From the IMG/VR virus record IMGVR_UViG_3300044638_006042, positions 1-21,492 of that record: a stretch of 21,492 bases of DNA; one strand, written 5' to 3'. This DNA is from a virus. Positions 7,340 through 14,722 of the stretch are shown here, one piece after another. The notes under the pieces are model-generated. The model was given only the letters and a program-made list of their open reading frames with translations. It ran no database searches and was not told the origin of the DNA. Each line of letters begins with the position of its first letter. Position 1 is the first letter of the stretch. Both the position numbers and the translations under genes were made by a program.

Positions 7340-7747
7340 TTAGTTCAATATATCGAACAGTCCTTTATAGTAATTGGGCTGTTGTAAAAAATGAACCGCA
7401 TGTGTTCTTAAGTGGTTTTTATACTCACTACTCATTTTGTCGTGAACAAAATATATTGTTTTATAAATCGGTTCTTTGTAATGATTGTTCCCCAAATACA
7501 GGGAGTTTTTGAAGTTCCCTGACTTGGAGAAGTAATCATTCACAGGTAACGAACCTTTCGGAAAGCTCGGGCCAATATACCATATGTTTGAAGGATATTC
7601 AACTATTTCATTTAGAGTATCATATAGCATTTTCCCCCAAGCATCCCACGCATCGGGATCAAACTTGAAGTATTTTTTATAATGACTCTCTAAATTGTCC
7701 TGACTATCATCGTCATCGTAGTTATCATCTTCATAATCTTCGTGCAT
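7340..7747 (-). CDS. Hypothetical protein with acidic N-terminus
   Basis: 135 residues, family not recognised. Residues 2-20 are very acidic (Asp/Glu/Tyr-rich), followed by an aromatic-rich globular region containing FDPDAWDAWGKMLYD and IYFVHDKM. No membrane segment is seen. It starts 3 bp after the primase-like gene's stop and is probably co-transcribed with it. The acidic stretch resembles those ending the rIIB-like protein and the coiled-coil protein at 14064-14378. Confidence 0.7.
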   Translation of the reverse strand: MHEDYEDDNYDDDDSQDNLESHYKKYFKFDPDAWDAWGKMLYDTLNEIVEYPSNIWYIGPSFPKGSLPVNDYFSKSGNFKNSLYLGNNHYKEPIYKTIYFVHDKMSSEYKNHLRTHAVHFLQQPNYYKGLFDILN

Positions 7748-7750
7748 ATT

Positions 7751-8902
7751 TCACCCGATACAAAATTTGTCACTAATTTGAGAAGCAAGATCTTTAGCAG
7801 AATTAGATAGGAATCTGTTATTACTAAAGTAGAGCGGTGTTGATACTTGATTAAGGAACTCCACGACCGTTTTTAAAAGCTTGGTCTGCTGACCATCTAG
7901 ATTCATATCCTCGTCAGATAGAGCATCCTGTGCGTTCATAGAAGTATCCTCATTGTCTATGAGAGTGTCCTCATCAATCGGATGGATGGGCATTGGATCA
8001 CCATAAGCCTTTTGAAAAACACTACCATTAGTATAACCATACACAGGCTTTATATTTTCTGTACTATTGGTATATGTGGTAAGGTTTAGAGACTTCATCT
8101 GATTAGCAATAGTTGAAGCAATATTAACTGCTACCGGAACTCCAGTAATATCAGACTTCTTATAAGCCTTGGCATATTCCTTAAACCATTCGTCGCTAGT
8201 CTTATTTGCAACAACATTAACAACAGCAGACACTCCATCAAGAGCCTCTTTAAGCTGTTCAATATTTATCGGATTACCAGTTGATCCTGAAAGAATACTG
8301 GTAAAGTAAGGTTGCTTACCCTCCCAACCCTTTCTCCACCAAGTATAAGGAATTCTATAAATCTGATTGATTTTGATAGCTCGGGCATCACCACCAAAAT
8401 GATTTACCAGTTTCTTCTGAATACCATTCCAATAAGTCTTGTGAGGATTTGTATTGTTTTGGTTTAGAATCCAATAGCACTGATAACCATTACGAGTATC
8501 AACAACCCAGCTTGGCTTTACTGGAAAGTTATTAATCTGGTTCAAGAATTCCTTTTTCTTCTGCATGACGATGCTAGGCTTAAAATAACGACCCTGATCA
8601 TCTCTCCCAGCATCCATATCAACAAAACAAGCACGAATTCTACTAATAGCATATTGCTTACGTCCACCATTAACATAGAAGTAAGCATCAGCGCCTTGAC
8701 TATCATTGGCAATAGCAACAGTGGTGAGATGATCTGTATGATTCATGCTACTGATCTTCTTACGAGGATCACCATTGTAACAGAAAATCTGCTGACCACC
8801 AAAAGAATCAAAAAACTTATTTCGCAAAGTAATCTGATCTCTTGTTCCTATGGCACTATGAGTCTTATCGAACGGATTAAAAGCCAAAATATCACTAAAC
8901 AT
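7751..8902 (-). CDS. Archaeo-eukaryotic-type primase, RepB-like
   Basis: 383 residues from the ATG at 8902, preferred over a GTG at 8920 because AAGGA sits six bases upstream. AEP-type motifs appear in order: CFVDMDAG (Asp95 and Asp97, metal-binding), WVVDTRNGYQCYWIL (motif II, with Gln141 where many members have His), and GGDARAIKINQIYRIPYTWW (Asp172 and Arg183, motif III). This resembles RepB-type primases of plasmids and phages, which make primers for DNA replication. The C-terminal ~150 residues are polar, with an acidic stretch around IDEDTLIDNEDTSMNAQD, and carry no recognisable helicase. Codon use is richer in G/C than in the HNH genes. It lies just downstream of the tRNA-like element. 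Primase fold likely; activity unproven. Confidence 0.75.
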   Translation of the reverse strand: MFSDILAFNPFDKTHSAIGTRDQITLRNKFFDSFGGQQIFCYNGDPRKKISSMNHTDHLTTVAIANDSQGADAYFYVNGGRKQYAISRIRACFVDMDAGRDDQGRYFKPSIVMQKKKEFLNQINNFPVKPSWVVDTRNGYQCYWILNQNNTNPHKTYWNGIQKKLVNHFGGDARAIKINQIYRIPYTWWRKGWEGKQPYFTSILSGSTGNPINIEQLKEALDGVSAVVNVVANKTSDEWFKEYAKAYKKSDITGVPVAVNIASTIANQMKSLNLTTYTNSTENIKPVYGYTNGSVFQKAYGDPMPIHPIDEDTLIDNEDTSMNAQDALSDEDMNLDGQQTKLLKTVVEFLNQVSTPLYFSNNRFLSNSAKDLASQISDKFCIG

Positions 8903-8981
8903 TTGTTTTCCTTTTTCCACTTCCTGCCTACAGTTTTGATATTGGGACAGTAAACACTACCATCAAGAGCAATATCCTAAA

Positions 8982-9062
8982 AGATGGTAACGGAATCGAA
9001 CCGTTATTGTACGATAGCAGAAACTATATAGGTGCTATCTTACAAGTTGCCAAACACCACCT
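8982..9062 (-). ncRNA. tRNA-like structured RNA
   Basis: Read on the minus strand, 9062-9056 AGGTGGT pairs with 8988-8982 ACCATCT (7 bp, one G-U). 9005-8989 forms a perfect T-arm, AACGG-TTCGATT-CCGTT, containing the B-box consensus GGTTCGATTCC. The anticodon arm is replaced by a longer hairpin: 9045-9041 TTGTA with 9011-9007 TACAA, an A/G mismatch, then 9039-9033 GATAGCA with 9019-9013 TGCTATC, closing a 13-nt loop. Only ten bases stand in for the D-arm. That layout (acceptor, T-arm, no D-stem, extended second helix) recalls the tRNA-like domain of tmRNA. No CCA is encoded. It fits the gap between the rIIB-like stop and the primase start, on the transcribed strand. A decayed tRNA is the alternative. 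Confidence 0.45.
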
Positions 9063-9075
9063 TGACTATCAAGAA

Positions 9076-9933
9076 TCAATACTGGTCATCCTCATCATCA
9101 TAATCTTCATCCTCATCTTCTTCGTCAAACTGATCCCAATAGCTCTCATCATAATCATTCAGATAATCATCCTCATCATCCTCGTAATCATCCTGACTAA
9201 AATCAGCCTTATAAAGAGGCTTAAGTAATTCCCCCTCATACTCACCAACTACTTCGTAGCGACAAGTGCGAAGCTTTTCATAGTTGCAATCACTAGGGAC
9301 ACTGACAACATCCTTGGGATTAATCTTGACGATCACAATGCGGTCGCCAGCCTCAAGACTACCATAGCCAGCAACATAATTCAATGCTCCAGCATGAAGT
9401 CCATTAGAACAACCACGACCACGATCATCGTCTACCTTTGCTCGTTGCATTTCACAGACCTTACCAACTCTGTTGTCAAAAACTCCCCTATACTTATCCT
9501 TAAAGTCTGAACGAACAGCCTTATAGGCGAGGAAATAACCATCCTCAGTAATAGGCAGATGCTCATGCTCCAAGAAATCATACAGTTCCTTCTGACTCTG
9601 CATACTTGGATTTTCCATGAGATTATTCAGGAAATTAACAAGGGGCTGAAACGGCAATCCCTTGCTCATAAACTCCAGAATACGCTTACTAATACTGCCA
9701 TGAACTTCCTCACCCTCGTAGAGAACCTGTCCATTCTTAATCTCCACAAGACCATCGCTAAAAGAAGCAACAGCCTTTTGAACATCAACAACTTCCAACA
9801 GTTCCTCTGCCGTAGCAGTAGGAAGTCTTTCCAGAATCAACTTATAGTTAATATGATCTGGCAAAATTTGATAACTTTGATTATTCAACACCAGAGTTAG
9901 ATTCCCGTCAACGAACATAAATGGAACAGCCAT
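9076..9933 (-). CDS. rIIB: rIIB-like protein
   Basis: 285 residues resembling phage T4 rIIB and its homologues. Recognisable stretches are KRILEFMSKGLPFQPLVNFL, EHLPITEDGYFLAYKAV, CSNGLHAGALNYVAGYG and NPKDVVSVPSDC followed by CRYEVVGEYEG. rIIB works with rIIA and in T4 protects infected cells from prophage-encoded exclusion; the mechanism is not settled. The last ~45 residues are an extreme Asp/Glu/Tyr tail not typical of the family core, possibly an add-on. AGGAGA lies upstream of the ATG, and a near-consensus promoter is at 9977-10004. An HNH gene separates it from rIIA. Confidence 0.88.
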   Translation of the reverse strand: MAVPFMFVDGNLTLVLNNQSYQILPDHINYKLILERLPTATAEELLEVVDVQKAVASFSDGLVEIKNGQVLYEGEEVHGSISKRILEFMSKGLPFQPLVNFLNNLMENPSMQSQKELYDFLEHEHLPITEDGYFLAYKAVRSDFKDKYRGVFDNRVGKVCEMQRAKVDDDRGRGCSNGLHAGALNYVAGYGSLEAGDRIVIVKINPKDVVSVPSDCNYEKLRTCRYEVVGEYEGELLKPLYKADFSQDDYEDDEDDYLNDYDESYWDQFDEEDEDEDYDDEDDQY

Positions 9934-9976
9934 AATTTACATCTCCTATTGTTATTAGTTACCTGTGAGTGCTTCT

Positions 9977-10004
9977 ATTTTACTACAATCGGTCAGTCTG
10001 TCAA
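9977..10004 (-). promoter_or_regulatory. Sigma70-type promoter for rIIB
   Basis: Minus strand: -35 TTGACA (10004-9999, perfect), 16-bp spacer, -10 TAAAAT (9982-9977, 5 of 6). It overlaps the 3' end of the upstream HNH gene and leads into a ~40-nt leader with AGGAGA before the rIIB ATG, so rIIB can be expressed independently of the inserted endonuclease. Confidence 0.75.
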
Positions 10005-10472
10005 GAGGTCTTTAAGAAAAATCGTACTTTCGTGTATCGTCCCATCCCAATGGAATTTTGCGTGTTCTTTTTGTGATGGGAAAATCCACAAATTTTTTGG
10101 ATCATTATCTGTCTTAATTCCATTAACATGATGAACTACTTCAGATTTTGAAAGTTTTCTATTTAATAGATTTTCTGCTACTATTCTATGTCTTAGTTTT
10201 CTTTCTCCATTAATTGTTATACGATTATGCCCTGATTTAGTTAAACCGTGTTTAAAGCTTGGATGTGATTTGCCAGTTTTTTCATAATTTCTACCTTTTG
10301 ATCCTGACTGACAATCACTATAGTTTCTTATTAAGATTCCATACTTATTTAAGTTATTCCAAATTGCAGTATTGGAACAACCTTTTATTTTAGCTATCTC
10401 ATATGTAGATAAAGATTTCTCTATATATAGATCGTATAGTTCTTCATATGATAGCTTATAATTTTTAGGCAT
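9993..10472 (-). CDS. HNH homing-type endonuclease between rIIA and rIIB
   Basis: 159 residues. Residues 8-45 form a helix-turn-helix (LSTYEIAKIKGCSNTAIWNN). The HNH nuclease core follows: RHRIVAENLL, His114-His115 in EVVHHVNG, Asn127 in PKNLWIFPS and His137 in KEHAKFH. This is the usual HNH layout of phage free-standing homing endonucleases. An AGGAG site, overlapping the rIIA stop codon (TAGGAG), lies seven bases before the ATG. The gene is more AT-rich than rIIA and rIIB on either side, as expected for a later insertion. Its likely target is an endonuclease-free rIIA-rIIB junction, which is inference. Confidence 0.9.
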   Translation of the reverse strand: MPKNYKLSYEELYDLYIEKSLSTYEIAKIKGCSNTAIWNNLNKYGILIRNYSDCQSGSKGRNYEKTGKSHPSFKHGLTKSGHNRITINGERKLRHRIVAENLLNRKLSKSEVVHHVNGIKTDNDPKNLWIFPSQKEHAKFHWDGTIHESTIFLKDLLTD

Positions 10473-10481
10473 AGTACACTC

Positions 10482-13157
10482 CTACTTGATCAGACTACTC
10501 AACTGAATCTTAAATAGGTCAATATTTTCCTGGCTCATCTGCTCAACCCAATCCCTGCTCTGCTTTCCATAGTACGAGCGATCTTCAATGATAGGATTCT
10601 GATTAGATTTAAGATCTACCAGATTACCAGAGACTTGATGATTGCCCATAATAACCTTGAGCATAGGATTCTTGTCTACCTCAGTTTTAATCTTTTCCCT
10701 AATCTCAGAGATTCTCCATCTCTTCAAATCTTCCGTAGAAGTTCCACGAATAATCTTGAGATAAGCATCTGACTTACTATCACCAGAATACAAGTAATTA
10801 ACAATCATTTTTGTCAAGGTGTTGTAGGCCAAATTAGCATTACGAATCTCCTTGCCATCAACATTATCAATACCAACCTCTTTCATAAGCTTAGAGATAT
10901 GGGAAAGATATTCTGTTTGATTAAACCTTGGAATATTAAAAGGACTCACATGAACAGTATTAGCAAAGAACTCTGTGAGCATGGTCTTATTCAAGCAATC
11001 CACAAGAGTTTTGTTACCAATAAACTTATCATAATCCAGACCAAAGATATTCAGAATATGAAACATAAACTGCTTATCTGTTGTTCCATGTTGATAATAT
11101 CTGTATCCTCCGGTATTCTTCTCCTCTTCTGCGTAATCCTTCTTGCAATATTCAACAAGCTTGTTGATAGAAGCAAGATTCTTAAAGTGTTTTTGTGCTA
11201 CAACTTTGAGTTGACGCTTCAGAAAAACATTGAAGTTAATAAGATTGTAGTTATCCTTCTCAAGCTTTTTAAGGAAAGCTGTTTTGATAGCATAAATCTT
11301 ACTATTACCAATCAAGTCTTTTGTTATGCTCTTTAGAGTATCCTCTTGGAGAGTTCTAGCAATATCAGCAATCTCTGGACAACCAGACTCAGGTTCAGTT
11401 CCATACCTCAACATGGGAACATAAATAATCTCATCTTGTTCCAGAAAGTTTTCTAGTTGTTCTTCTGAAAGAATTCTTAGATGCGTAGCATCATTATAAG
11501 GATTAGTAATCTGCTTACTATCCTTATCATAGCCGTGAATAAAGAATACGTCTTGGTCGCTGACACTACCGTTAGAATTTCTATTGTAAGACTTTCTTGG
11601 GCCAGAACTTTGTGTCAGATGCTTATAGTCTGAAACCTTGAGCAAATTTTCAGCCCCAACATCTTCGATCAGTTGATCAAAACCTTCATTGCTTTTTGTA
11701 TGATCCTTAGTGTCGATCATCAGATAAGCAAAGCAATCGTTAGCATTGCAATATCTTGTGAGAATTTTCTTGGCACTTTCTTCACTAGCAACGTCGCACA
11801 CAAAGAAAGCCATTGTACCCTTTTTCTTCTGGTTATTCCAATAATAGGAACCTTTACCAGTAAGAGTTTCGTGATGGATTCTATCTGTCAGAGCAACTTG
11901 GCGACGAGAACGATAGCCAGCAGTCTTGTAATTAAAAACGTACAGACTCTTACCGGCAGGAATTTTATATTCCAAGTCATTGCCAGAGTTGATAGGATGA
12001 TCTTTACCCTTGGGATCAATCCAAGTTGCACCAACACCCCAGCCGCCAGCCAATTCATTCATAGTATAATATGAAGTAATTGCTTCTACTTTGTTCTTGG
12101 ACGCTTGAATTTTCTTGGAGAATTCTTCCTTCATCTCCATATAAATTTCTTGGGTCTTTTTACGCAGAGTCTTAATTACGTCCTTGGTATATTGTAGGTT
12201 TTCTCTACTAGCATCAATTTCCAATTCACCGATACCAAAATCAAGTTCAAGGTAAAGGCCGGAATTAATAATCTCACTAACAAAACTTTTCCAAGAATCA
12301 ATATCGGCTTTTTGGAAAGCTCTATTCCATTTCTGGATATGATCAGGCATCTCCTCCTTTTCCTGACCAACAATGTGTGCGGTTTCAGCAGGATACGCAA
12401 TATTCCCCATGATAGCAATTACTCCGCTATCAATCTTATGGTAATTATTTGGATAATAGCTATTGTCACTATTAATGCGACAAACTCTCCATCCATCACC
12501 ACTGATAATAATATTGGTATTACTGTACTTATGATCTTGGAGATTGGTTCCAATACCACCTTCAAGAATGGGTTTCATCCGAAAATAGTGGAAAATTCTC
12601 TTAGCTTTGTCTGTAAACTCTTGAAAATCATGTTGCTTAACTGCAAACTGAATTTCGAGTCCATTAGGTTCAGAAGTATCTGAAACACCGAATAGGCTTA
12701 GAGAAGGAATACCATCAGCACCGATGGCAGCAACATAAGTGTATTTTTTGCCATTGAAATACGATGTCGTAGTAAAGCTCTTAGAATATGCAAACGGGCT
12801 TTTAGAGCCTAAACCAAGACATCCCACAAAATCGTTACTATTATTCTTGTTCGATGCACCATAGGTAGTGTACAGGCTCTCCATATCTGCCTGACTAAGA
12901 CCAGTGCCATAATCTCTCACCATAAAAAGAGGATTAGCAGAGGTGGGAAGCGTTACCTTAAATGGATTCTTATTTCCTGCACTGATATGAGCATCCAAAG
13001 CATTGGTGCTAAGTTCTCTAATAACAGCCATAACCTTATCTGAGTACAAAGAATTACTCAAAATATGAAACATCTTTGATGATGTTTGAATAGAAAATTG
13101 GTTAGTTGAAGCAATTCCCTTGTGGTGTGTTTCAAAAGTTTTATCCGCAAGAAGCAT
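10482..13157 (-). CDS. rIIA: rIIA-like protein, GHKL ATPase
   Basis: 891 residues from the ATG at 13157, preferred over a TTG at 13172 because GGAGAG lies about seven bases upstream. The N-terminal 120 residues hold a GHKL/Bergerat ATP-binding site: RELSTNALDAH (Glu48, Asn52), RDYGTGLS (Asp82-Gly84-Gly86) and GCLGLGSKSPFAY (glycine-rich lid). The long C-terminal part, including YGTEPESGCPEIADIARTLQ, is lineage-specific. T4 rIIA is a membrane-associated protein acting with rIIB against lambda-encoded exclusion; this one is longer than the 725-residue T4 protein. A strong promoter precedes it at 13204-13232. The paired rIIB-like gene downstream supports the call. Confidence 0.9.
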   Translation of the reverse strand: MLLADKTFETHHKGIASTNQFSIQTSSKMFHILSNSLYSDKVMAVIRELSTNALDAHISAGNKNPFKVTLPTSANPLFMVRDYGTGLSQADMESLYTTYGASNKNNSNDFVGCLGLGSKSPFAYSKSFTTTSYFNGKKYTYVAAIGADGIPSLSLFGVSDTSEPNGLEIQFAVKQHDFQEFTDKAKRIFHYFRMKPILEGGIGTNLQDHKYSNTNIIISGDGWRVCRINSDNSYYPNNYHKIDSGVIAIMGNIAYPAETAHIVGQEKEEMPDHIQKWNRAFQKADIDSWKSFVSEIINSGLYLELDFGIGELEIDASRENLQYTKDVIKTLRKKTQEIYMEMKEEFSKKIQASKNKVEAITSYYTMNELAGGWGVGATWIDPKGKDHPINSGNDLEYKIPAGKSLYVFNYKTAGYRSRRQVALTDRIHHETLTGKGSYYWNNQKKKGTMAFFVCDVASEESAKKILTRYCNANDCFAYLMIDTKDHTKSNEGFDQLIEDVGAENLLKVSDYKHLTQSSGPRKSYNRNSNGSVSDQDVFFIHGYDKDSKQITNPYNDATHLRILSEEQLENFLEQDEIIYVPMLRYGTEPESGCPEIADIARTLQEDTLKSITKDLIGNSKIYAIKTAFLKKLEKDNYNLINFNVFLKRQLKVVAQKHFKNLASINKLVEYCKKDYAEEEKNTGGYRYYQHGTTDKQFMFHILNIFGLDYDKFIGNKTLVDCLNKTMLTEFFANTVHVSPFNIPRFNQTEYLSHISKLMKEVGIDNVDGKEIRNANLAYNTLTKMIVNYLYSGDSKSDAYLKIIRGTSTEDLKRWRISEIREKIKTEVDKNPMLKVIMGNHQVSGNLVDLKSNQNPIIEDRSYYGKQSRDWVEQMSQENIDLFKIQLSSLIK

Positions 13158-13203
13158 AATTATTCTCTCCAAATTTGTTTTCTTCCGTCCCTACGATGTT
13201 CGT

Positions 13204-13232
13204 ATTCTATCATCGGTAGTCTTGCTTGTCAA
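13204..13232 (-). promoter_or_regulatory. Sigma70-type promoter for rIIA
   Basis: Minus strand: -35 TTGACA (13232-13227, perfect), 17-bp spacer, -10 TAGAAT (13209-13204, 5 of 6). The -35 overlaps the stop codon of the upstream HNH gene. The leader to the rIIA ATG is about 40 nt and carries GGAGAG. Recognition by unmodified host polymerase, hence early expression, is inferred. Confidence 0.8.
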
Positions 13233-13828
13233 CCATTAGAAATAATTTTGTCTGCTTTGGCTAAGTTTTCTTTTGCCCATAATGGTTGGCAATTTGAGTA
13301 ATGAAAGAGTTTTTCTCTTTCTTCTATTGTGGTTGCAGATGCTATAGGCATTATGTGATCAACGTGCCATTTTCCTTGATTTTCCCAATTCATCCCATCT
13401 TTAAATTGGTTTTCTAAATGAGTCCAAAAATCTTTAACAGAGCATCCTAATAATTCTTCTGTTGCTTTACTTTTAATTCCGATTCCTTTTAATGCTTTAT
13501 TAATTCTGTTTTTATAGTTTTGTGTTAATCTATAGAGAGGGTCGTTGTCTTTTCTTTGTTTCTCATATTCTCTTTTATATTGTCTTCTTTTATCTGCTGT
13601 TCTTTGTTGATATTCTCTCTTTTGTTCTGAAATTCTTTCTTTATTTTTCTGATAATATTTTTTATGGTGTTCTAAAATTTTAGTTTTATTTCTATTGTTA
13701 TATTTTTGATCATCATCTTTTTTACACTGCCTGCAATACGTGTATAGTCCATCTTTATTGTTCTTGCATTTATGAAAATCGTTAGTGTGTTTTTCTTGAT
13801 TACATTTACAACAAATTTTAGTATTCAT
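13229..13828 (-). CDS. HNH endonuclease with N-terminal zinc finger and basic coiled coil
   Basis: 199 residues. Cys7-Cys10 and Cys32-Cys35 form an N-terminal zinc finger. Residues 40-95 are a Lys/Arg/Glu/Gln-rich helix, probably DNA-binding. ELLGCSVKDFWTHLENQF and GMNWENQGKWHVDHIMPI hold the nuclease core (His155, Asp157, His158), then HYSNCQPLWAKENLAKADK (Asn179, Asn188). This is a widespread phage HNH type. It sits directly upstream of rIIA and is visibly more AT-rich than rIIA, again suggesting a mobile gene. Its start overlaps the end of the upstream membrane-protein gene by 4 bp. Confidence 0.87.
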   Translation of the reverse strand: MNTKICCKCNQEKHTNDFHKCKNNKDGLYTYCRQCKKDDDQKYNNRNKTKILEHHKKYYQKNKERISEQKREYQQRTADKRRQYKREYEKQRKDNDPLYRLTQNYKNRINKALKGIGIKSKATEELLGCSVKDFWTHLENQFKDGMNWENQGKWHVDHIMPIASATTIEEREKLFHYSNCQPLWAKENLAKADKIISNG

Positions 13829-14064
13829 TTTTGAGACTTGTCCGCTATTATTTTAAAGCCTATGGCTATGTCTATCAGACCCAAAACTTTTAAAAAGACC
13901 ACTGGCAACGTGAATGTCATTCCCCCAACCAGTATGCAGAGAAGTCCCATTATCCAGACAACAACCTTTGGCATCCAAGAGAATAATGATAAGATATAAC
14001 TTAATGGTCCTATAATTAGCACAGATAAAAAAATTATTGTTACTAGTAGAGCTAAACTAGCCAT
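13825..14064 (-). CDS. Small membrane protein, two or three transmembrane helices
   Basis: 79 residues, almost all hydrophobic: a helix at about 4-27 (LALLVTIIFLSVLIIGPLSY), another at about 32-52 (VVVWIMGLLCILVGG) and a third weaker one at about 53-72, ending in DKSQK. Such a protein should sit in the inner membrane. No conserved motif is recognised; a lysis-linked or superinfection role would be a guess. It overlaps the coiled-coil gene's stop by one base. Confidence 0.7.
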   Translation of the reverse strand: MASLALLVTIIFLSVLIIGPLSYILSLFSWMPKVVVWIMGLLCILVGGMTFTLPVVFLKVLGLIDIAIGFKIIADKSQK

Positions 14065-14378
14065 TAGTTATCTTCATCATCCTCATAATTCTCATAGTTC
14101 TCTCCCTCATAATCATCATCAGCATATGGATTCCATTCTGTATTATACTTATCTTCTTCTTCATCCATTTGATCTTCTATGAGTTCAGCGGCATCCATAA
14201 TAATTTCAAATTCTTGTATCTTATTGAGTACGAGATCTATTTTTTTTTCTAGATTTTTGATTAGCTTTTTAAGATCTCCTATATCCTTAGAGAATTTATT
14301 TTCCATATGGTGAATCTCTTTATTGGCCTTTATTATTTCTTTTGCAATATTTTCAATATCTCTTGACATATTGTTCAC
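14064..14378 (-). CDS. Coiled-coil protein with acidic tail
   Basis: 104 residues. Residues 5-70 show heptad-like Leu/Ile spacing and alternating charges (IGDLKKLIKNLEKKIDLVLN), a coiled coil. Residues from about 70 to the end are a very acidic, Asp/Glu/Tyr-rich tail (EDQMDEEEDKYNTEWNPYAD and onward). Family not recognised. Such tails can bind basic proteins or mimic DNA, but nothing here tests that. Confidence 0.7.
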   Translation of the reverse strand: MNNMSRDIENIAKEIIKANKEIHHMENKFSKDIGDLKKLIKNLEKKIDLVLNKIQEFEIIMDAAELIEDQMDEEEDKYNTEWNPYADDDYEGENYENYEDDEDN

Positions 14379-14389
14379 CTATATTAGAT

Positions 14390-14722
14390 TCATTTATATT
14401 CTTTAATATCTCCATTCTCAAGAATCTTCTTATTTTCATATGGACTAGCCATTCTGCGATAAAATTCTTGATTGATATTCTCTAATACACCAGTAATGAT
14501 AGCAATTTTACCATAGCTAATATCTCCCATTATGCGAGAAACTAATCTAGAAACACAGTAATTTATATCTCCTGCTATTTCTAAAAACTGTTCATTTGTT
14601 AATTTAGAACTTTCTTCATTATAAGGATTTATATTACTATTAGCATTTAATTTAATAGCTACGGCCAATGAATTAATGCTATGATCTAGGGTTTTTCTAC
14701 GATCTTCTTTAATATACGGCAT
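14390..14722 (-). CDS. Conserved small phage protein
   Basis: 110 residues starting MPYIKEDRRKTLDHSIN, with INYCVSRLVSRIM, ITGVLENINQEFYRRMASPY and a final ENGDIKEY. This recalls a widespread family of uncharacterised phage proteins with the pattern MPYIK-x-x-x-R, x-x-NY, E-F-Y-R-R, N-G-D (possibly DUF6899, from memory and unchecked). No enzymatic motif is visible. It abuts the kinase-like gene. Confidence 0.72.
   Translation of the reverse strand: MPYIKEDRRKTLDHSINSLAVAIKLNANSNINPYNEESSKLTNEQFLEIAGDINYCVSRLVSRIMGDISYGKIAIITGVLENINQEFYRRMASPYENKKILENGDIKEYK

Noticed and set aside
8982-9062. Ordinary tRNA cloverleaf
   Set aside because: No 5-bp/7-nt anticodon arm or D-stem could be drawn; the middle is a 12-bp hairpin with a 13-nt loop, so it is called tRNA-like only.
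9007-9900. Plus-strand frames opposite rIIB and the tRNA-like element
   Set aside because: They are rich in Ile/Leu because they mirror Asp/Glu-rich or AT-rich codons of the minus strand, with no start signal.
12176-12418. Second minus-strand frame inside rIIA (also similar ones at 16653-16880, 18948-19154, 19275-19523)
   Set aside because: Each is fully nested in a better-supported gene with recognised motifs, and shows no motif or Shine-Dalgarno of its own.
13158-13172. TTG start at 13172 for rIIA
   Set aside because: The codon overlaps the GGAGAG ribosome-binding site that serves the ATG at 13157.
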